A stretch of DNA of 64,000 bases from JANMZO01 sp963763135. GTDB lineage: Bacteria > Actinomycetota > Acidimicrobiia > Acidimicrobiales > JANYDT01. Of the stretch, positions 29,554-37,926 are shown piece after piece. The stretch spans positions 400,977-464,976 of the forward strand of contig CAVXNJ010000003.1 of the NCBI GenBank assembly GCA_963763135.1, written 5' to 3'. Both the position numbers and the translations under genes were made by a program. Each line of letters begins with the position of its first letter. Position 1 is the first letter of the stretch. Under the pieces are notes generated by a model. It was given only the letters and a program-made list of their open reading frames with translations, was not told the origin of the DNA and searched no databases.

Positions 29554-29817
29554 ATGAAGACGCTCCTGATCGCCATAACCACCGCCACCGCTCTATTCAT
29601 CGTCTCACCGGCACACGCCGCCACCTTCAAGTATCGGAACTGTGCTGCTCTGAACGCCGACTACCCGCATGGGGTCGGTCGCCCGGGGGCTGTCGATAAG
29701 GTGCGGCGATCAAAAGATGTGCCGGTGACGAATTTCGAAGTCAGCCGCGACTTGTTCAACTCACTACCTAAAACCTTGGATCGCGACAAAGACGGCGTCG
29801 CCTGTGAAAAGCATTGA
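29554..29817 (+). CDS. Small secreted Excalibur-domain protein
   Basis: The protein has 87 residues. A signal peptide ends near residue 22 (SPAHAA). The mature part has the Excalibur calcium-binding pattern: FKYRNCAALNADYPHGV near its start and the loop DRDKDGVACEKH at the C-terminus (DxDxDGxxCE). Two Cys residues probably form a disulfide. Such domains are found on extracellular surface proteins and nucleases; here the domain stands alone. The palindrome at 29540-29553 precedes the start. Confidence 0.9.
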   Translation: MKTLLIAITTATALFIVSPAHAATFKYRNCAALNADYPHGVGRPGAVDKVRRSKDVPVTNFEVSRDLFNSLPKTLDRDKDGVACEKH

Positions 29818-29974
29818 GACTCGGACATTTCTCACGACTGCCCTAGCCAGCATCGTTCTCTAACCTTTCTGCCCCACCGGCCGGCGAAAAAGAAGCTCCG
29901 CCTCGCCGAACATTCCAACACAGGAAGACCCGCGTCGGCCAGCATCCCCGCAGCGTCTCGACGTAGGCTTTGGC

Positions 29975-30847
29975 ATGAGCAATGAGCGTCCCGGACCCGT
30001 CCTCGTAACCGGTGCGAACAGTGGCATCGGTCTTGCCAGCGTTCTCCGCTTCGCCAGTCGTGGGTGGGACACGTGGGGCACCGTCCGGTCGAAGGGGAAG
30101 GCGCAGGAGCTCGCCGCTGCAGCAGGCGAAGCGGGTGTGGCGAAGCTTGTGCACCCGTTGGTCCTCGACGTGTCCGACCATGAGGCCGTGGTGGCCGGCT
30201 GGAAGAAGCTGCCGGCGTTCTGGGGCGTCGTGAACAACGCCGGCTACTCCGAGGTGGGCGCAGTCGAGGAGGTGTCGGCGGCGTCAGCGAAGGCGCAGCT
30301 TGATGTGAACCTCATTGCTCCGGCGGTGGTGTCATCGTGCGCGCTTCCCGGCATGCGTTCGCTCGGCGGTGGTCGGATCGTCATGGTCTCGTCGATCGCA
30401 GGTCGCGCCGCGATCATGCCGCTGAACGCCTGGTACCACGCATCGAAGTTCGGCCTCGAGGCGCTTTCCGATGTGCTGCGCATGGAGGTGGCCCAGTTCG
30501 GGGTACGCGTTTCGATCGTCGAGCCGGGGTTCTTCAAAACAGGAATCGAGGCACGAGCGAAGGAAGCAACCGAAGAATTACTCGCGAGCGAGGATTCGTA
30601 CTACCGAGACGCATACCGTCGTACGAAGCAGACGCTTGACGCTGTTACGCGCTTTGCGCCGCCCCCGGAGTTAGTAGCCCGCACGATCGTGTCGGCCGTC
30701 GAAAGCCGGCGGCCCTTGCGGCGGTATCTGGTCGGAGCCGACGCGCTGGCCATTGCGGCGGCCAATCCGCTTATCCCAAAGTCAATCTCCGACGGGGCCA
30801 CCCGGTTGCTGTCGGGATTGGGTGGATCGATCAAGTCGTACCTCTGA
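29975..30847 (+). CDS. Short-chain dehydrogenase/reductase
   Basis: This 290-residue SDR has the cofactor motif VTGANSGIGLASVL, the VNNAGYSEVG strand, the catalytic Ser in VSSIAGRAA and the YHASK active site. The residue after the second strand is Arg in SRGWDTWGTVRSKGKA, which fits NADP preference. The C-terminal 60 residues (VARTIVSAVESRRPLRRYLVGADA) resemble retinol dehydrogenase-like SDRs. Substrate unknown. Confidence 0.92.
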   Translation: MSNERPGPVLVTGANSGIGLASVLRFASRGWDTWGTVRSKGKAQELAAAAGEAGVAKLVHPLVLDVSDHEAVVAGWKKLPAFWGVVNNAGYSEVGAVEEVSAASAKAQLDVNLIAPAVVSSCALPGMRSLGGGRIVMVSSIAGRAAIMPLNAWYHASKFGLEALSDVLRMEVAQFGVRVSIVEPGFFKTGIEARAKEATEELLASEDSYYRDAYRRTKQTLDAVTRFAPPPELVARTIVSAVESRRPLRRYLVGADALAIAAANPLIPKSISDGATRLLSGLGGSIKSYL

Positions 30848-30892
30848 TCAGCAACCCGTCCGATCGAAAGCCCCGAAGCGGCGAGACGACGA

Positions 30893-32098
30893 CTACAGCA
30901 GCGAACGGATCAGATCGCAGATCTCCAGGGTGACTCCTTCGCCCGGGTTCGGGAAGCTCATCTTGTTGAGCGTGACCGCAACACCGAGACCGAGTTCGGG
31001 ATCGGCGAATCCAACCGATCCGCCCGCTCCAGCATGACCGAAGGCGGTCTCCCTCGGTCCCTGCGGTCCATGGACGAGATTGCCCTGCAGGTCCGGCCCG
31101 AGCCCACCGAGGAAGAACCCGGTGTTCTTGCGGATTGCCGCGCCGAGAACGCGATCGACGTCAGCAGTCTGAAGCTTCTGCATTGCGGCGATCCGTTCCG
31201 GCGTAACGAGAGCCACGCCGTCGATCGAGCCGCCGTTCGCAAGAGCGCCGTACATCCGGGCGAGTGCCCGAGCCGAGAAGTGACCGTTGGCCCCTGGCAT
31301 GCACGCGGTGCGCATCTCCATTGAGTTGAAATGCGGCCAAATCGGTTTCGGCATGGCCTGATAGAAGAAGCTGTCGTCGGGGATCGGCAGTCCGGTTCCT
31401 GCGGCCACGATTTCCAAGGTGGTGAGTCGGTTCGTTACACCGGGTTCATCAGGAATTCCGACAAAGAACTCGTCGGCGATTCCGAGCGGCTCGGCCACCT
31501 CGGTGCGAATGACTTCGCTGAAGTGTCGACCGGTCGCCCCACGCACGATCCCGCCGACCAGCCACCCGTAGGTCACGGCATGGTAGCCCGTGCCTGTTCC
31601 GGGCTCCCATGCGGGCGTGCCTGCCGCAACGTATGCGAGAGCGGCGTCCCAATCGGTGAGATGTTCGGGGCGGAAATCGGCCGGCATGGCGTGCAGACCC
31701 GCCTGGTGGCTCATGGCCTGGGCGACGGTGATCTTGCCTTTGCCGTTTTGGGCAAACTCGGGCCAGTAGTCAGCAACGGGTTTGTCGTACTCGATGATGC
31801 CGCGATCGGCGAGTTGATGCACGACGAGCGCAGATGGACCCTTGGTCGACGAGAAACTCAGGAAGAGGCTGTCCGGCTGCACCGGGCGACCGTCGTTAGG
31901 GCCCATCACGCCGGCTGCGACGTCGATGGTTTTTTCGCCGCCGACGTAGGCCGCAACCTGAACGCCGATCTGGCGTCCTTCGGCGATCTGACGGTTGAGA
32001 AGTTCGAGTACGGCTCCGTTGTCATCCATCCGATGAGTCAACCATTCTTGAACCTGTTCGTCCAAGGACCTTGGAGTTTTCCCGATAGGTGGCTCCAC
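30893..32098 (-). CDS. Serine hydrolase of the beta-lactamase/EstB family
   Basis: It has 401 residues from GTG 32098; ATG 32029 is an alternative start. The SxxK motif is in LSFSSTKGPSALVVHQLA. The YxN-like tyrosine lies in GTGYHAVTYGWLVGGIVR, and HAGAGGSVGFADPE takes the place of the KTG-like strand. This pattern fits class C-like esterases or EstB carboxylesterases rather than a true beta-lactamase. No signal peptide is seen, so it is probably cytosolic. It is convergent with the SDR gene. Confidence 0.87.
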   Translation of the reverse strand: MEPPIGKTPRSLDEQVQEWLTHRMDDNGAVLELLNRQIAEGRQIGVQVAAYVGGEKTIDVAAGVMGPNDGRPVQPDSLFLSFSSTKGPSALVVHQLADRGIIEYDKPVADYWPEFAQNGKGKITVAQAMSHQAGLHAMPADFRPEHLTDWDAALAYVAAGTPAWEPGTGTGYHAVTYGWLVGGIVRGATGRHFSEVIRTEVAEPLGIADEFFVGIPDEPGVTNRLTTLEIVAAGTGLPIPDDSFFYQAMPKPIWPHFNSMEMRTACMPGANGHFSARALARMYGALANGGSIDGVALVTPERIAAMQKLQTADVDRVLGAAIRKNTGFFLGGLGPDLQGNLVHGPQGPRETAFGHAGAGGSVGFADPELGLGVAVTLNKMSFPNPGEGVTLEICDLIRSLL

Positions 32099-32153
32099 TA
32101 CCCGTCTTACTCGAGGCGAGCGGGTGTAACCGACTGGATTGCGCGCTGTAGGA

Positions 32154-32179
32154 GCAATCCGTGCCGCCGCACGGGTTGC
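32154..32179. other. 11-bp stem-loop between the DUF805 and serine hydrolase genes
   Basis: GCAATCCGTGC and GCACGGGTTGC pair over 11 bp (one G-T) around a CGCC loop. It lies just downstream of the DUF805 stop on the minus strand. It may terminate or stabilise that transcript, but no U tract follows on either strand. Confidence 0.5.
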
Positions 32180-32191
32180 TATGTCTACCTA

Positions 32192-32587
32192 TTAATACTT
32201 GGGTGAGGGTCCGTATTGGTTCGCACCCTGCTGGCTGTCGGTGAACATAAAGACCAGAAGGATGATTCCGCCGACGATGGGGACCAGCGAAATCAGCATG
32301 AACCATCCGCTTTTGCCGGTGTCATGAAGGCGTCGAATTCCGACCGCTATTCCGGGGATGATCGTTCCAAGCGCGACGACGATGTAGGCCAATGAGCCGA
32401 TAGCCCCGAGCGCTCCCGCAATGCTCTTCAAGATGGCAGCCACGATGGCGATGCTGACAAGCAAACCGAAGTTGACCAATGCGAACCACCAATACTCCGA
32501 CCGACGTGCCCGTCCGCTGAAATCGGAGTAGTGGTTCGTCAGAACGTTTTTGAAATTGGCTATCGGCGACAACGGTGCGGTTGGCAT
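32192..32587 (-). CDS. DUF805 membrane protein
   Basis: The protein has 131 residues from ATG 32587. The conserved opening YSDFSGRARRSEYWWFALVN and the later IPGIAVGIRRLHDTGKSGWF are diagnostic of DUF805. Four hydrophobic segments are visible, and the tail NQYGPSPKY is the usual C-terminus. The role is unknown. The reading frame extends 121 codons upstream but without family content. Confidence 0.93.
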   Translation of the reverse strand: MPTAPLSPIANFKNVLTNHYSDFSGRARRSEYWWFALVNFGLLVSIAIVAAILKSIAGALGAIGSLAYIVVALGTIIPGIAVGIRRLHDTGKSGWFMLISLVPIVGGIILLVFMFTDSQQGANQYGPSPKY

Positions 32588-32754
32588 TTTGGCTCCTGAT
32601 CGATTATTCGAATTTGCGGCGACGGTAGCACCTGCGACTGACGTCGTCCATGACCGTGCCCGATCGGGAATCGGCTGGTGTCTTGCCGAGCAGAATCCTC
32701 GAGTTCGCCGGATCGATTGTGCCGAAATCCGTCCCACCAGACGGCCTGCAAAGG

Positions 32755-34029
32755 TCATTCGGTTGCACGAATTTCGAACGAATCCCCGGTCTCTTGCACG
32801 CTTGGTGAGTCCCCCGCCCTCGCCGCCCGCACATCGGTCACCCTTGCCATAGGTGGGCCCTGGCGGGTCCACGACAGGAGTTCCTCGACCCGGTCCCGGG
32901 CTCCGGCCACGACAGCTTCCACGCGTCCGTCGCGTCGGTTTCGAACCCATCCGCTCACACCCAGTTCACGGGCCCGATGTTGCATCGATTGCCGAAAACC
33001 GACATCTTGCACGCGCCCCGATATGAACAGGTGCTGAACGGTCTTGAGCGTGGCATTTCCGGTTCGTCGGATGCGTCCGGGCAGGCGCCGGGTCACGCTC
33101 GCCAAGGCTTCATCGAAGACCGGCCAATACGTTTCCGCGTCCTTCGTCGAGGCCGAATGGTCCAGCGCAACAGTATGCACACTTACGTTAGGCAGTGTCG
33201 ATGCGAGTTGCCGTTGACGAGTCGGCCCGATGATCGTGTCATTGGTCGTGATGACGACAGCGACCGGCATCGTGAGTTCCCCGAGCCACGTTTCCGATCT
33301 GAACTGTCCGACCGCGTGTCCGGCTTTCGCCACGAGGCTGGCATCGTGGAGCTTTGTCTCCGATTCCATCCAGCCGCTCAGTTCAGCGGCTTCGGGACCC
33401 CCAACCGCCCGGAGTCGGCCAGGCATCCGGTCCCGAAGAAACTTCGGCAAGGTATCGAGCGCCCGGACGGTAGTGCCGAGCACTCCTTCAAAAAGCAGGC
33501 GATCAGTTCGGGTTTCGTTGAATACTGCCGCAGTGGAACACAGCACCATACCGGCTACCCGGGTCGGGTGACGATGAGCGACAAGTTGGGCGATCGTGCC
33601 ACCCATCGAGTACCCCACGACCACGAACTCACTCCATCCCAGAGCGTCGGCCACGGCCACCACATCGTCGGCGCAGTCCTCGAGCGAGAACGACGACGGA
33701 CGCAGACCTCGCCCGTGGCCGCGTTGGTCGAACGCGGCGAACCTATGACGCTGACCGATCCGATCGTAGAGCCGAAAGAAGTTCAGATCAGCGGTAACCG
33801 TCCAGCCGTGCACCAGGATGAGCGGCGGGCAGCGCCGGGCCTTTCTCTTGTCTGGGGGTCCGTCGTGGACCCGGACCGGAATCGATCCACGGCCGGGAAG
33901 TTCGAGTGTGACCAGGGGCGGGAGCGGTGGCGCGACGATCGGAGTCGTTCGTTTGCGCGTCGGTCGTGTCGGCACCACCGTTGCATTCTGATCGAATTTG
34001 GTGCGTTCTTGGTGCGTTCGACGTGTCAT
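32755..34029 (-). CDS. Alpha/beta hydrolase fused to a C-terminal acylphosphatase domain
   Basis: It has 424 residues from ATG 34029. After a basic N-terminus, residues ~40-310 form an alpha/beta hydrolase with LILVHGWTVTADL, FDQRGHGRG, nucleophile elbow GYSMGG and the segment TTNDTIIGP for the acid. Residues 325-424 are a complete acylphosphatase: GRVQDVGFRQ supplies the phosphate-binding Arg and GWVRNRRDGRVEAV the catalytic Asn. Acylphosphatases cleave acyl phosphates and are usually separate ~90-residue proteins. The fusion suggests action on a common activated acyl substrate (inference). A sequencing-made fusion is unlikely, since one frame covers both. Confidence 0.9.
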   Translation of the reverse strand: MTRRTHQERTKFDQNATVVPTRPTRKRTTPIVAPPLPPLVTLELPGRGSIPVRVHDGPPDKRKARRCPPLILVHGWTVTADLNFFRLYDRIGQRHRFAAFDQRGHGRGLRPSSFSLEDCADDVVAVADALGWSEFVVVGYSMGGTIAQLVAHRHPTRVAGMVLCSTAAVFNETRTDRLLFEGVLGTTVRALDTLPKFLRDRMPGRLRAVGGPEAAELSGWMESETKLHDASLVAKAGHAVGQFRSETWLGELTMPVAVVITTNDTIIGPTRQRQLASTLPNVSVHTVALDHSASTKDAETYWPVFDEALASVTRRLPGRIRRTGNATLKTVQHLFISGRVQDVGFRQSMQHRARELGVSGWVRNRRDGRVEAVVAGARDRVEELLSWTRQGPPMARVTDVRAARAGDSPSVQETGDSFEIRATE

Positions 34030-34138
34030 CACTCACGAACCCCGGAATAGCGTCGCCAGGGGAGCGTTTCGGCCAACCGTGGTTTGACGTTCCGGGCGTC
34101 GATGACGCCATGAACGTAAACTCCCATGAACCGGCGTT

Positions 34139-35434
34139 TCACGGTGTCGCTGACTCACTGGCCTGAAGAACGGCGCTGATCAGATAGGGAGAACGTCGGA
34201 ACCAAAGCGTGATCATGGCTCCGAAAGCCACCGCGAATCCGATCGGCGAATGAAGATAAACGAGGGCCCAACCGCCGTTGGGAATTCTCAGGATTTGTCG
34301 TCCTCGAATATCTTCTTTCGATATATACCAAGGGTCACTCGTTGGCCGATTGTCGCCTTTGACCTCAAACCGGCCGTCCGAAAGGACTCGGTTCACCCGA
34401 TGAACGACATCAAGCTTTCGAAATGGCTCCTCCGGCACGTTGTACGTCACCACGTCGCCAACCGAGTACGTGCCTGAGCGTCGAAGTATGACGAGGTCAC
34501 CAGTGTGAAGGGTCGGCTCCATCGAGGTCCCGACCACGATCGTGAACGTGGTGCGACCGCCCCATTTTGCCGGGGCCAACGCGTACCAGGCGAGGAACAC
34601 TATGGTCGCTGATACGAGAACTCGCAGCACGGTCCGACGAGCCGAGGGCACGGCATTTGATCGCACCGAACCCGTGAGGGATCCAACCGCCACCTGCGTG
34701 GCGACGGTCCGCGCTTTCGCCCACTCGTTCGTCGACGGGGAGGTTCCGGCACCGGCCCGGCCGGTGTCGGGCACGGATCGAGGCACGGATCGAGGCACAG
34801 ATCGAAGCGTGGATCCGAACACAGATCCGAGGACGAGTTCGAGCGGGTCGACTCGAACTCCGCCACCTTTTGCGATCCAGACCCGATCCAGTGGCGGACT
34901 CTCAGCCCAAAACGCGATGCGGTCCAGGTCCGAGATCAGACCGTCTATGGCGGCTTCGAGAAGTTCGGCCCGATGTCGAGGAACGGGTCCCCGTTCCTCG
35001 ATCAACTGCTCCAGCGTGGGGCTGTCGGGAGGCTTCGTGACGACGAAGTGCAACGTTCCGTCTGCGTTCGAAGTGAAGGTGCGACCCCAGTCGACGACGG
35101 GAACAACCGACTCGTGATTCAGAGCGAACAACGAGAACAGTCGGTCGCCGATGCGCCGGCGGACCTCCGTGTCGGCGACAGCGTCCCGACGAAGAATCCG
35201 GACCGTCACCGACTGGTGGCCGACCCGGTCATATCCGATGAAATCGGAGGTGTGGACCGAGTCTCCGAGCCAGAGCAACACTTCGAAGCGCTCGTTGAGC
35301 ACCGAAGGGATGGGGCCGCAATGACCGGGGCTGGGGCAGGAGCCGTGGCCGTCGGCCGCTATAGGCGCACCGTCGACGACGCCACCCGGAATCCACGAAG
35401 GTGCCGGAGCGGATGCCAGATCGGTGTGGATCAT
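34139..35434 (-). CDS. SipW-like signal peptidase with N-terminal pseudokinase-like domain
   Basis: The protein has 431 residues. Residues ~48-200 follow a Ser/Thr kinase N-lobe (NERFEVLLWLGDS, then VTVRILRRDA, NHESVVPVVDWG, LEQLIEERGPVP), but the Gly loop and ATP-binding Lys are altered and no HRD or DFG motif exists. A repeat-rich linker (~205-240) and a membrane segment (268-287) lead to an S26 signal peptidase: Ser304 in GTSMEPTLHTGD, His345 in VVHRV in place of Lys, and Asp361 in GDN. Ser-His-Asp is the SipW/ER-type arrangement. A second membrane segment spans ~395-412. It overlaps the upstream secreted-protein gene by 4 bp. Confidence 0.85.
   Translation of the reverse strand: MIHTDLASAPAPSWIPGGVVDGAPIAADGHGSCPSPGHCGPIPSVLNERFEVLLWLGDSVHTSDFIGYDRVGHQSVTVRILRRDAVADTEVRRRIGDRLFSLFALNHESVVPVVDWGRTFTSNADGTLHFVVTKPPDSPTLEQLIEERGPVPRHRAELLEAAIDGLISDLDRIAFWAESPPLDRVWIAKGGGVRVDPLELVLGSVFGSTLRSVPRSVPRSVPDTGRAGAGTSPSTNEWAKARTVATQVAVGSLTGSVRSNAVPSARRTVLRVLVSATIVFLAWYALAPAKWGGRTTFTIVVGTSMEPTLHTGDLVILRRSGTYSVGDVVTYNVPEEPFRKLDVVHRVNRVLSDGRFEVKGDNRPTSDPWYISKEDIRGRQILRIPNGGWALVYLHSPIGFAVAFGAMITLWFRRSPYLISAVLQASESATP
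34769..34806. repeat. Three 12-bp repeats in the linker of the signal peptidase gene
   Basis: GGCACGGATCGA occurs twice and then as GGCACAGATCGA, with weaker copies beyond. On the coding (minus) strand it encodes the RSVP repeats of the linker between the kinase-like and peptidase domains. Confidence 0.7.
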
Positions 35435-36189
35435 GAGAGCACCGTCCCCTGGATTCGAAAGTTGTCGAACAACGGACTCGCTCCGCTCTCAACCCATAGA
35501 CCCCAGTGAGTGTTCAACGGGGTGGCAGTGGCGAGCCGCTGGAGTGGCGTGAGGGCGTACGAGAGGGTGGACTTTCCGTTCCAGAGGACCGTGACCGTCC
35601 CGTCTTCGATCGCAACCGACATTGTCGCGGTCGGTGTTGGGTCGACCTGAGCGAATGCAACCGGTGCTGCGAGTACACCCAAACCGTTGACGAGGCTGTC
35701 GGCGAAAACGAGTCGAATTTCCGGGAATGTCGCGGGTCCGGTGTATCGGTAGACAACAACAATCGCCGCGAGTGCGCTGCCTCGGATCACCACCCCCGCG
35801 TGACGGGATGCGAGATCCGACATCGAAATATCAAGTCGGCCGTCGACGACTCCTGGAAGCGTCACGTACGCCTGGCTCGTTCCTGGGACTGTGGTGCGAG
35901 CGGTGGGACCGGAAATCCAGCTCGTTCCGACCTGGCTCCACGGGCCCCCGATCGTGGCCGTCGCCAGCGTTCCCGATTGGCTGAAGTTGTCCTCGGCGAG
36001 CAGCGGCTGAAGTGCAGGCGCGCCCGAATAGGTCCACGAACTCACCAGCGAGGGGTTGACCGTGAGGTTTGACGCGCTGGCCGTCACGACCTGGGCGAAC
36101 AACATCCCAAGCGAACTCAGCGCAACCGCACGGCAAATCCACGGCGTCAGGCCGTGCCTCCGTTGGGGCGATTGCAACTGCGTTGACAT
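35431..36189 (-). CDS. Secreted protein with lectin/LamG-like fold, probable SipW-type substrate
   Basis: From ATG 36189 it has 252 residues. The first ~40 form a signal sequence with basic flank (RRHGLTPWICRAVALSS) ending near VVTASASN. The mature part has features of concanavalin A-like sandwiches: LLAEDNFSQSG, GVVIRGS, MSVAIEDGTVTVLWNGKS and WGLWVESGASPLFDNFRIQ. It probably binds or coats a polymer outside the cell. ATG 36264 in frame would add 25 residues through the hairpin region, so 36189 with its GGGAGG site is preferred. It is translationally coupled to the SipW-like peptidase. Confidence 0.75.
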   Translation of the reverse strand: MSTQLQSPQRRHGLTPWICRAVALSSLGMLFAQVVTASASNLTVNPSLVSSWTYSGAPALQPLLAEDNFSQSGTLATATIGGPWSQVGTSWISGPTARTTVPGTSQAYVTLPGVVDGRLDISMSDLASRHAGVVIRGSALAAIVVVYRYTGPATFPEIRLVFADSLVNGLGVLAAPVAFAQVDPTPTATMSVAIEDGTVTVLWNGKSTLSYALTPLQRLATATPLNTHWGLWVESGASPLFDNFRIQGTVLS

Positions 36190-36199
36190 GGGAGACCTC

Positions 36200-36221
36200 C
36201 CATCCGCCGCGTGGCGGATGG
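36200..36221. promoter_or_regulatory. Perfect 9-bp hairpin before the second gene of the SipW operon
   Basis: On the minus strand CCATCCGCC, loop ACGC, GGCGGATGG lies 10 bp before the ATG at 36189, with the GGGAGG ribosome site directly after the stem. It could protect or attenuate the operon transcript, or weaken translation of the downstream genes relative to the first gene. Confidence 0.6.
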
Positions 36222-36398
36222 ACCGACGATGGGATGAACGAAGAAGAGTCGATGCCTTCTTCACGAAAGCATCGGCTCAGCATCAGGTTCCCTAAAGTCT
36301 GCGCACGTCGATGTCCTGCGGCGTCGCCCTACTTGTCACGGTTCGTGACGGGCAGTACGGCTTGCGTGGCGGTGGCTGTGCCCTTAGCCGAATGTCTG

Positions 36399-36857
36399 TC
36401 AGGAGATTGAAATTGCGGCGCTGTCGACCATTGAGGCGTCGAGCCCGCTCACGCCGGCGAGCGTCACGGTGGTCGCCCCGGAGTTGTCGAGTACCGCCGT
36501 GCCGTTTGCCACCACTTCGAAGCTGCCGGGGCTTCCGGCGACCGTCTTGCGGAGCGTGATCTTGAGCGTGCGAAGGTCGCAGCTCGCGTTGATCCCAGTG
36601 ATCGCTGCCGACGTCACCTCGTAGAGACCGGTTGCTGTCGAGTAGGTCGTGTTGTAGTTCACGTTGACACCGTCGGTGTCGCAGCTGGCGATGACCTGCG
36701 TGCCGGTGCCGAGGGAACCGGTTTGCGTCATGCCTAGCGACGCCGCCGAAGCGAGCATGCCACCAGCTCCAACGATTCCTAGGCCGAGAGCTAGTACGCC
36801 AACGCGATGCTTGGCGACGATGCGGGATAGTGCGGAGTTCTTGATGCCGTTGATCAT
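36399..36857 (-). CDS. Secreted small matrix-like protein with SipW-type leader
   Basis: The protein has 152 residues. The leader is basic (NSALSRIVAKHR), then hydrophobic (VGVLALGLGIVGAGGMLASAAS), reminiscent of TasA/camelysin leaders cut by SipW. The mature part is a Thr/Ser/Val-rich beta protein with two Cys residues (ASCDTDG and NASCDLRT) that could form a disulfide. It ends right after ISIS. I do not recognise a named family. As first gene of the operon it is the likely main substrate of the SipW-like peptidase (inference from order and leader). Confidence 0.7.
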   Translation of the reverse strand: MINGIKNSALSRIVAKHRVGVLALGLGIVGAGGMLASAASLGMTQTGSLGTGTQVIASCDTDGVNVNYNTTYSTATGLYEVTSAAITGINASCDLRTLKITLRKTVAGSPGSFEVVANGTAVLDNSGATTVTLAGVSGLDASMVDSAAISIS

Positions 36858-37221
36858 GGTGTGTTCCTGGGGAGGGACGTTATTGTGACGATTTCATCGG
36901 GACTCCTTCACGACATATTGAGGATTTCGTCACGTGATCGCGTGAACGGCCGACTTGTTTTCGTTGCTACGGACTGTCTGGCGCCGGTGTCGGGCGAAGG
37001 TCCTGCCCGGCCATGATCACAACCTGGGCTCTCTGGCCGTTCAATTCCCGTTAGACCCAACGTTAACGAGCCAATGGTCCCGAATTCCGTTGCGGGGGCG
37101 ATCACCGGCATGATTGCGCAAGGACGTTCGGCACTACTTCAAAGAGCCATCGGATTGGGACACTTGGGTCCATCTACGAGAAGCAGATTCGTAGCCCAAA
37201 CCACACCCTTAGGAGCATTGT
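36858..37221. other. Divergent intergenic region between the SipW operon and a membrane-protein gene
   Basis: These 364 bp must hold both promoters. I see a TCACGTGA octamer near 36931 and no further repeats, RNA gene or reading frame. The 5' leader of the SipW operon is at least 20 bp, with a GGAGG-like site before 36857. Confidence 0.4.
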
Positions 37222-37824
37222 ATGAAGCGCCGAACACTCGATCTTCTCTTCTCAGTCGGCGGTGTTGCGCTAGCCGCTCTCCTGTTGATCCTGGCTCTTG
37301 TTCTCAAAAACAACGCGGACTTCGCCAAGACCTACGTCAAAGACCAGATGTCACAACAAAAGATCAGTTTCACTCCGGTCGCCGGTCTCGGCGACGAGGA
37401 AAAGAAGTCCGATTGTCTGGTGAGCAATGCCGGAAAGCCGCTGCTTACCGGTAAGCAGGCTGAGTGCTATGCGAACAAGTACATCGCCTTCCACCTGTCG
37501 GAGACCAACGGTGGCAAGACGTACTCGCAGACCAGCGGCGAGGCCCGTGCCGCGCGTGCCGCAGCTACAGAGGCTGCTACGAAGAACGACCCGAAAGCCG
37601 AAGAGCTGAACGCCACAGCGACCGGGTTGGAAGGAAAGGTGCAGACGCTGTTCCGAGGCGAGACGCTGCGTGGACTTCTCCTGACCTCCTACGGCTTCAG
37701 CGTGTTCGGTGAAAAAGCGAATCAGGCGTTCATGGTCTGCCTGCTCGCCGCCGTCGTGTTGCTGCTTGCATCGGTTGCCGGTTTCATCCACTACGGACGC
37801 ACTGCTCCCGAAGTAACGGTCTAA
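37222..37824 (+). CDS. Two-pass membrane protein of unknown function
   Basis: It has 200 residues. A first membrane helix (LLFSVGGVALAALLLILALVL) and a last one (FMVCLLAAVVLLLASVAGFI) enclose a ~120-residue outer domain with two Cys (SDCLVSNAG, QAECYANKY) and an Ala/Glu/Thr-rich helix. The order suggests the loop faces outside. Similar proteins are common in actinobacteria, but I know no function. A perfect 18-bp palindrome (CTGCTTACCGGTAAGCAG, 37441-37458) lies in the coding sequence. An intrinsic terminator follows. Confidence 0.8.
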   Translation: MKRRTLDLLFSVGGVALAALLLILALVLKNNADFAKTYVKDQMSQQKISFTPVAGLGDEEKKSDCLVSNAGKPLLTGKQAECYANKYIAFHLSETNGGKTYSQTSGEARAARAAATEAATKNDPKAEELNATATGLEGKVQTLFRGETLRGLLLTSYGFSVFGEKANQAFMVCLLAAVVLLLASVAGFIHYGRTAPEVTV

Positions 37825-37853
37825 ACCTTCGTCAGCCGTTACAGCTGTGCAGG

Positions 37854-37880
37854 AACGACGCCCCCATGGGGCGTCGTTTT
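37854..37880 (+). terminator. Rho-independent terminator
   Basis: AACGACGCCCC and GGGGCGTCGTT form a perfect 11-bp stem with a CAT loop followed by TT. It lies 30 bp after the membrane-protein stop and 46 bp before cobQ. Confidence 0.9.
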
Positions 37881-37926
37881 CGCGTTCAGACTCGGCGTCG
37901 ACCGGCCCCGACTACGTTTTTCATCC

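Noticed and set aside
32977..34050. 357-codon plus-strand frame opposite the hydrolase-acylphosphatase gene
   Set aside because: No recognisable domain; the opposite strand has two complete enzyme domains.
36925..36940. TCACGTGA resembling the core of a parS site
   Set aside because: The flanking bases do not match the TGTTTCACGTGAAACA consensus, and no parAB genes are nearby.
37825..37926. Possible cobalamin riboswitch before cobQ
   Set aside because: Only about 100 bp are available and they contain a terminator; no B12-box-like sequence is visible.
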